Shown here piece by piece: positions 60,633-64,000 of a DNA stretch of 64,000 bases. Source of the DNA: Pistricoccus aurantiacus (GTDB lineage Bacteria; Pseudomonadota; Gammaproteobacteria; Pseudomonadales; Halomonadaceae); NCBI RefSeq assembly GCF_007954585.1, contig NZ_CP042382.1:1364001-1428000 (forward strand), in the 5' to 3' direction. Position 1 is the stretch's first letter, and each line of letters starts with the position of its first letter. The notes below the pieces were generated by a model. That model saw only the letters and a program-made list of their open reading frames with translations. It had not been told where the DNA came from and searched no databases. Position numbers and translations under genes: made by a program.

Positions 60633-60777
60633 TTGCCATCCTCTCAGACATGGTCCGTATCACCGCTTCGGTGACAGAGGCCGGCCCTGTTGGGAAACAC
60701 CAGCGGGATCAAATACATATCATTATATTGCCTGTTCTCGAAAAGGGATAAGGCAGCAATTCTCCAAGGAGATAGTG

Positions 60778-61044
60778 GTGGCGAACAGTAAACAAGCCCG
60801 CAAGCGTGCCCGTCAGGCGGAAGAGCGCCGCGCGCTCAAGTCCAGTCAGCGTTCCATGGTGCGCACCTACGTCAAGCGCGTGATCAAGGCGATCAACACC
60901 GGCGATCATGCGAAAGCGATGGAAGAGTTCAAGGCCGCTCAGCCGGTCATCGATCGCATCGCTGACAAGGATGTGCTATCCAAGAAGAGGGCGGCACGTC
61001 TCAAGAGCCGTCTGAACAAGCGCGTCAAGGCACTGGCGGCTTGA
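60778..61044 (+). CDS. rpsT: 30S ribosomal protein S20
   Basis: 88 residues starting at GTG 60778 (read VANSKQARKRARQAEERRA), six bases after AAGGAG (60766-60771); the neighbouring GTG at 60775 is too close to it. Normal S20 length and basic composition. A non-AUG start for rpsT is also known in E. coli (UUG). Confidence 0.95.
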   Translation: MANSKQARKRARQAEERRALKSSQRSMVRTYVKRVIKAINTGDHAKAMEEFKAAQPVIDRIADKDVLSKKRAARLKSRLNKRVKALAA

Positions 61045-61094
61045 GCAGCTATAACTAACTAGGCCGCTCCTTGTTCGAGTCGCGCTAGTGCAAG

Positions 61095-61119
61095 AAAAAC
61101 CGGCTTCGGCCGGTTTTTT
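61095..61119 (+). terminator. Terminator after rpsT
   Basis: AAAAACCGGC/GCCGGTTTTT stem with TTCG loop, then T's; bidirectional. It separates rpsT from murJ. Confidence 0.9.
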
Positions 61120-61190
61120 CATGTTCCCCGATATGTCTTGGATGGTATCGGAAGTATTTGTCGCGGAAATAGGGGTAGCGGAAGAGTACT

Positions 61191-62801
61191 GTGGCCAACG
61201 AGGATTTGACGACCCCCGCCAACGATAGCCTCGAAGGAGAGAGCGTCGCGGCCCAGCCGCCGGCTCGGGTAGGCTTGTTGCGCTCCGGCATGATCGTCGG
61301 CGTGATGACCATGCTGTCTCGGGTGCTGGGACTGGTGCGAGACGTGGTGATCGCCACCCTGCTGGGAGCGGGCAACGGGGCAGATGCCTTCTTCATCGCC
61401 TTCAAGATTCCCAACTTCATGCGGCGGCTGTTCGCGGAAGGTGCTTTCAATCAGGCGTTCATCCCGGTGCTGTCGGAATACGCCACCCGCCGTTCCCGAG
61501 ACGAAGTGCGGGAACTGCTGAACGCGGTATCCGGCAGTCTGACCGTGGTGCTGGCGCTGGTCACCGCCGTGGCGGTGCTGACGGCGCCCTGGCTGGTGTG
61601 GCTGTTCGCCCCGGGGTTCGGTCGCGACCCGCAAAAGCTTGCGCTGACCGCGGACATGCTGCGGCTGACCTTTCCCTATCTGCTGCTGATTTCCTTGACC
61701 GCCTTCTCCGGCAGCGTGCTCAATACCTGGAATCGCTTCGCCGTGCCGGCGATTACCCCGGTGCTGCTGAACCTTTCCCTGATCGGTGCGGCGCTGCTGC
61801 TGACGCCGCTGTTCGAGGAGCCCTCCCTGGCGCTGGCCTGGGGAGTGTTGATCGCCGGGGTGGCGCAACTGCTGTTTCAGGTGCCGTTTCTGGCCAATCT
61901 CGGTCTGTTGCCCAGGCCCTGGCCGAGCTTCGCTCACGAAGGGGTGCGGCGCATCCTGAAGCTGATGGTGCCGGCATTGTTTGGCGTATCCGTTTCCCAG
62001 ATCAACCTGCTGCTGGATACGGTGCTGGCCTCGCTGCTGGCGGCGGGCAGCGTGTCCTGGCTCTACTATTCCGATCGGCTGGTGGAATTGCCCTTGGGCA
62101 TCTTCGGCGTCGCCATCGGCACGGTGATCCTGCCGGCGCTCTCCAAGCGCCATGCAGAGCAGTCCGGGGAGCATTTCGCCAGGATGCTCGACTGGGCGAT
62201 TCGCGCGGTGCTGCTGCTGGGATTGCCGGCGGCGCTGGCACTGGCGCTGCTGGCGGAGCCGCTGTTGATCACGCTTTTTCATTACGGGGCCATGACCGAC
62301 CGGGATATCGCCATGGCCGCCATGAGCCTGCGAGCCTACGCCTTGGGTTTGGTCGCCTTCATGCTGATCAAGGTGCTGGCGCCGGGCTTTTTCGCCCGTC
62401 AGGATACCGCCACCCCGGTCAAGGTCGGTATCGCCGCCATGATCGCCAACATGGTGTTCAACCTGATGCTGATCTGGCCCTTGGCTCATGCGGGCCTGGC
62501 CTTGGCGACGACCCTGTCCGCCTCTCTTAACGCTGGCCTGCTGGGCTGGCTGCTCAAGCGGGAAGGCGTGCTGCACTTTCAGCCGGGCTGGGGCCGTTAC
62601 GCCATTCAGTTGATTGGCGGCTGCGGCGTGCTGGGCCTTGGTCTGTGGTGGTTGACTCCGAACTGGCAGAACTGGCTCGGCTGGGATCTGTTCACGAGGG
62701 TCGCCTGGTTGAGCGTTCTGGTGGCCGGTGGCGTACTCGTATATTTTGCCTGGCTGGTGGCCTGGGGCGTGCGGGTACGACATTTTCGTCTGAACGGCTA
62801 G
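61191..62801 (+). CDS. murJ: Lipid II flippase MurJ
   Basis: Fourteen-helix MOP-superfamily transporter that flips lipid II to the periplasmic side. GTG 61191 after GGAAGAG gives 536 residues. About 30 hydrophilic residues precede the family core at MIVGVMTMLSRVLGLVRDVV; internal starts would remove them. FFIAFKIPNFMRRLFAEGAFNQAFIPV is the conserved first loop. In E. coli murJ lies elsewhere; next to rpsT and ribF is the pseudomonad-like order. Confidence 0.94.
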   Translation: MANEDLTTPANDSLEGESVAAQPPARVGLLRSGMIVGVMTMLSRVLGLVRDVVIATLLGAGNGADAFFIAFKIPNFMRRLFAEGAFNQAFIPVLSEYATRRSRDEVRELLNAVSGSLTVVLALVTAVAVLTAPWLVWLFAPGFGRDPQKLALTADMLRLTFPYLLLISLTAFSGSVLNTWNRFAVPAITPVLLNLSLIGAALLLTPLFEEPSLALAWGVLIAGVAQLLFQVPFLANLGLLPRPWPSFAHEGVRRILKLMVPALFGVSVSQINLLLDTVLASLLAAGSVSWLYYSDRLVELPLGIFGVAIGTVILPALSKRHAEQSGEHFARMLDWAIRAVLLLGLPAALALALLAEPLLITLFHYGAMTDRDIAMAAMSLRAYALGLVAFMLIKVLAPGFFARQDTATPVKVGIAAMIANMVFNLMLIWPLAHAGLALATTLSASLNAGLLGWLLKREGVLHFQPGWGRYAIQLIGGCGVLGLGLWWLTPNWQNWLGWDLFTRVAWLSVLVAGGVLVYFAWLVAWGVRVRHFRLNG

Positions 62802-62810
62802 AGGTCTACA

Positions 62811-62839
62811 TGGCTAGCCGGCTCCCGCGCCGTTATAAT
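62811..62839 (+). promoter_or_regulatory. Candidate promoter for ribF-ileS
   Basis: TGGCTA, 17 bp, TATAAT (62834-62839), 35 bp before the ribF ATG. Perfect -10, weak -35. Confidence 0.4.
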
Positions 62840-62868
62840 CGAGGGTTTCCGTTGATCGCGAAGGCGTC

Positions 62869-63876
62869 ATGCAACTGATTCGAGGTTTGCACAATCTGCG
62901 CGAGGAGCATCGCGGCTGCGTTGCCACCATCGGCAATTTCGATGGAGTGCATCGCGGTCATCAGGCGATTCTCGAGCAGCTGCGCGATAGCGCGAGAGCG
63001 CTATCGCTGCCCATGACCGTGGTGGTGTTCGAGCCCCAGCCTCGGGAATATTTCGCCGGCGATCAGGCGCCCCCACGGCTGACCCGCCTGCGGGACAAGA
63101 TGGCGCTGCTGGCCAAGTGCGGCGTCGATCGGGTGCTGTGCCTGCCCTTCAACGAGAGCCTGCGCCAGTTGACCGCCGAGGAATTCATCTCCCGAGTGCT
63201 GGTGGAAGGGCTGGGCGTACGCCATCTGGTGGTGGGCGACGATTTTCGTTTCGGCTGCGATCGACGCGGCGATTTCGAACTGCTGGCCAAGGCCGGGGAG
63301 CGTCGCGGTTTCGTCGTCGAAAACACCCGCACCTTCGCCCTGGACGGCGAGCGGGTCTCCAGCACTCGGGTGCGCACGCTGCTGGCCAGCGGCAACTTCG
63401 CCCAGGCGGCTCGCATGCTGGGCCGGCCCTATTCTTTCTCTGGCCGGGTGGTCGCGGACCGCCAACTGGGCCGTACCATCGGCGTGCCCACCGCCAACCT
63501 GCCGCTGCTGTCGCGTCCCTTGACGCTACAGGGTGTCTACGCGGTGATCACCGAATTTCTGGATGGCCGCCGTCTGCCCGGCGTGGCCAATATCGGCTGG
63601 CGGCCCACGGTGGGCAGCCGACGTCCGGTGCTCGAGGTTCACCTGTTCGATATCGACGAAGACTTGTACGGCCAACCGCTGACCGTGGTGCCCTGCGCCA
63701 GATTGCGGGGCGAGATCGCCTTCGATGGACTGGAACCTTTGAAGCGTCAGATACAGGCGGATCTGGCCCAGGCGCGCCGGTATTTTTCTTCCCGGGCGCA
63801 GACCGACACAGTATTTCCCCTGGCTTCCGCGCCCCTGGCGCAGGAGACCACGACCCATGACCCGAACGATGGCTGA
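62869..63876 (+). CDS. ribF: Bifunctional riboflavin kinase/FAD synthetase
   Basis: Makes FMN and FAD. 335 residues: an N-terminal nucleotidyltransferase with [13 protein letters not shown] and a C-terminal kinase domain starting near [26 protein letters not shown] in two parts. Starts at ATG 62869 and overlaps the ileS region at its end, as in the E. coli ribF-ileS-lspA operon. Confidence 0.95.
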   Translation: MQLIRGLHNLREEHRGCVATIGNFDGVHRGHQAILEQLRDSARALSLPMTVVVFEPQPREYFAGDQAPPRLTRLRDKMALLAKCGVDRVLCLPFNESLRQLTAEEFISRVLVEGLGVRHLVVGDDFRFGCDRRGDFELLAKAGERRGFVVENTRTFALDGERVSSTRVRTLLASGNFAQAARMLGRPYSFSGRVVADRQLGRTIGVPTANLPLLSRPLTLQGVYAVITEFLDGRRLPGVANIGWRPTVGSRRPVLEVHLFDIDEDLYGQPLTVVPCARLRGEIAFDGLEPLKRQIQADLAQARRYFSSRAQTDTVFPLASAPLAQETTTHDPNDG

Positions 63877-63886
63877 CCCCAAGGCT

Positions 63887-64000
63887 ATGAGCGATTACAA
63901 GCACACGTTGAACCTGCCGGAAACCGACTTCCCCATGCGCGGCAACCTGCCCAAGCGAGAGCCCGCTCGGGTAGTCGAGTGGCGGGAAATGAATCTTTAC
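63887..64000 (+). CDS. ileS: Isoleucyl-tRNA synthetase, N-terminal 38 codons
   Basis: Translates as [20 protein letters not shown].., very close to the start of gammaproteobacterial IleS; cut by the window edge. In-frame ATGs at 63857 (with AGGAG at 63842-63846) and 63869 are alternative starts that would add 10 or 6 residues and overlap ribF. Confidence 0.93.
   Translation, partial: MSDYKHTLNLPETDFPMRGNLPKREPARVVEWREMNLY

Noticed and set aside
61119-62783. 554-codon minus-strand ORF opposite murJ
   Set aside because: Antisense shadow of murJ, His/Gln/Arg-rich, no ribosome site.

Overview
The window is a GC-rich bacterial chromosome segment. Its gene content and order are those of a gammaproteobacterium, most probably a Halomonadaceae (Halomonas-like) relative. 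The clues are the order rpsB-tsf-pyrH-frr-uppS-cdsA-dxr-rseP-bamA-skp-lpxDA/fabZ-lpxB-rnhB-dnaE-accA-tilS, the pairs ppx/rho and ubiD/fre, the run tat-hisE-ubiB-ubiJ-ubiE-hslUV, and a HemB with the Asp-type metal loop seen in Pseudomonas. The genus is an inference; no rRNA lies in the window.

Layout. (1) 1-6842, minus strand: the lysine/diaminopimelate genes dapC, dapD and dapE (dapE cut by the window edge), then glnD (nitrogen signalling) and map. (2) 6938-28097, plus strand: a long housekeeping run covering translation (rpsB, tsf, frr), nucleotide supply (pyrH), isoprenoids (uppS, dxr), phospholipid (cdsA), envelope stress and outer-membrane assembly (rseP, bamA, skp), lipid A (lpxD, fabZ, lpxA, lpxB), RNase HII, DNA polymerase III alpha, acetyl-CoA carboxylase and tilS. 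A 113-bp near-identical inverted repeat brackets lpxB-rnhB and supplies the lpxB start codon. (3) 28069-36154: ppx (minus), then rho, ubiD, fre, a 46-residue membrane protein, and a DAHP synthase gene preceded by two consecutive short leader ORFs rich in Tyr/Trp/Phe with an intrinsic terminator between them; a DUF3087 membrane protein overlaps its end. (4) 36167-44597, minus: hemB, tatABC, hisE, ubiB, ubiJ, ubiE, a DUF971 gene and hslVU. (5) 44895-47446: accessory zone with a small DUF6435-like gene, a YbjQ-like gene and a wrecked RelBE-type toxin-antitoxin pair. The antitoxin is split by a complete IS30-family element with a 3-bp target duplication; the toxin is split by a 161-bp non-coding element between TTAA duplications. 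(6) 47447-55562, minus: a catabolic/transport cluster (APC permease, L-2-hydroxyglutarate oxidase, TAXI-TRAP binding protein, DUF1850 protein, fused TRAP permease, membrane-anchored EEP hydrolase, XRE-cupin regulator). (7) 55794-64000: a DUF2945 gene, tRNA-Pro(CGG), ispB, then rplU-rpmA-obgE-proB, rpsT, murJ, ribF and the start of ileS.

Most of the window is conserved core. The parts most worth a second look are the double aromatic leader in front of DAHP synthase, the repeat that carries the lpxB start, the toxin-antitoxin locus with its small TTAA-flanked element, and the TRAP/L-2-hydroxyglutarate cluster.
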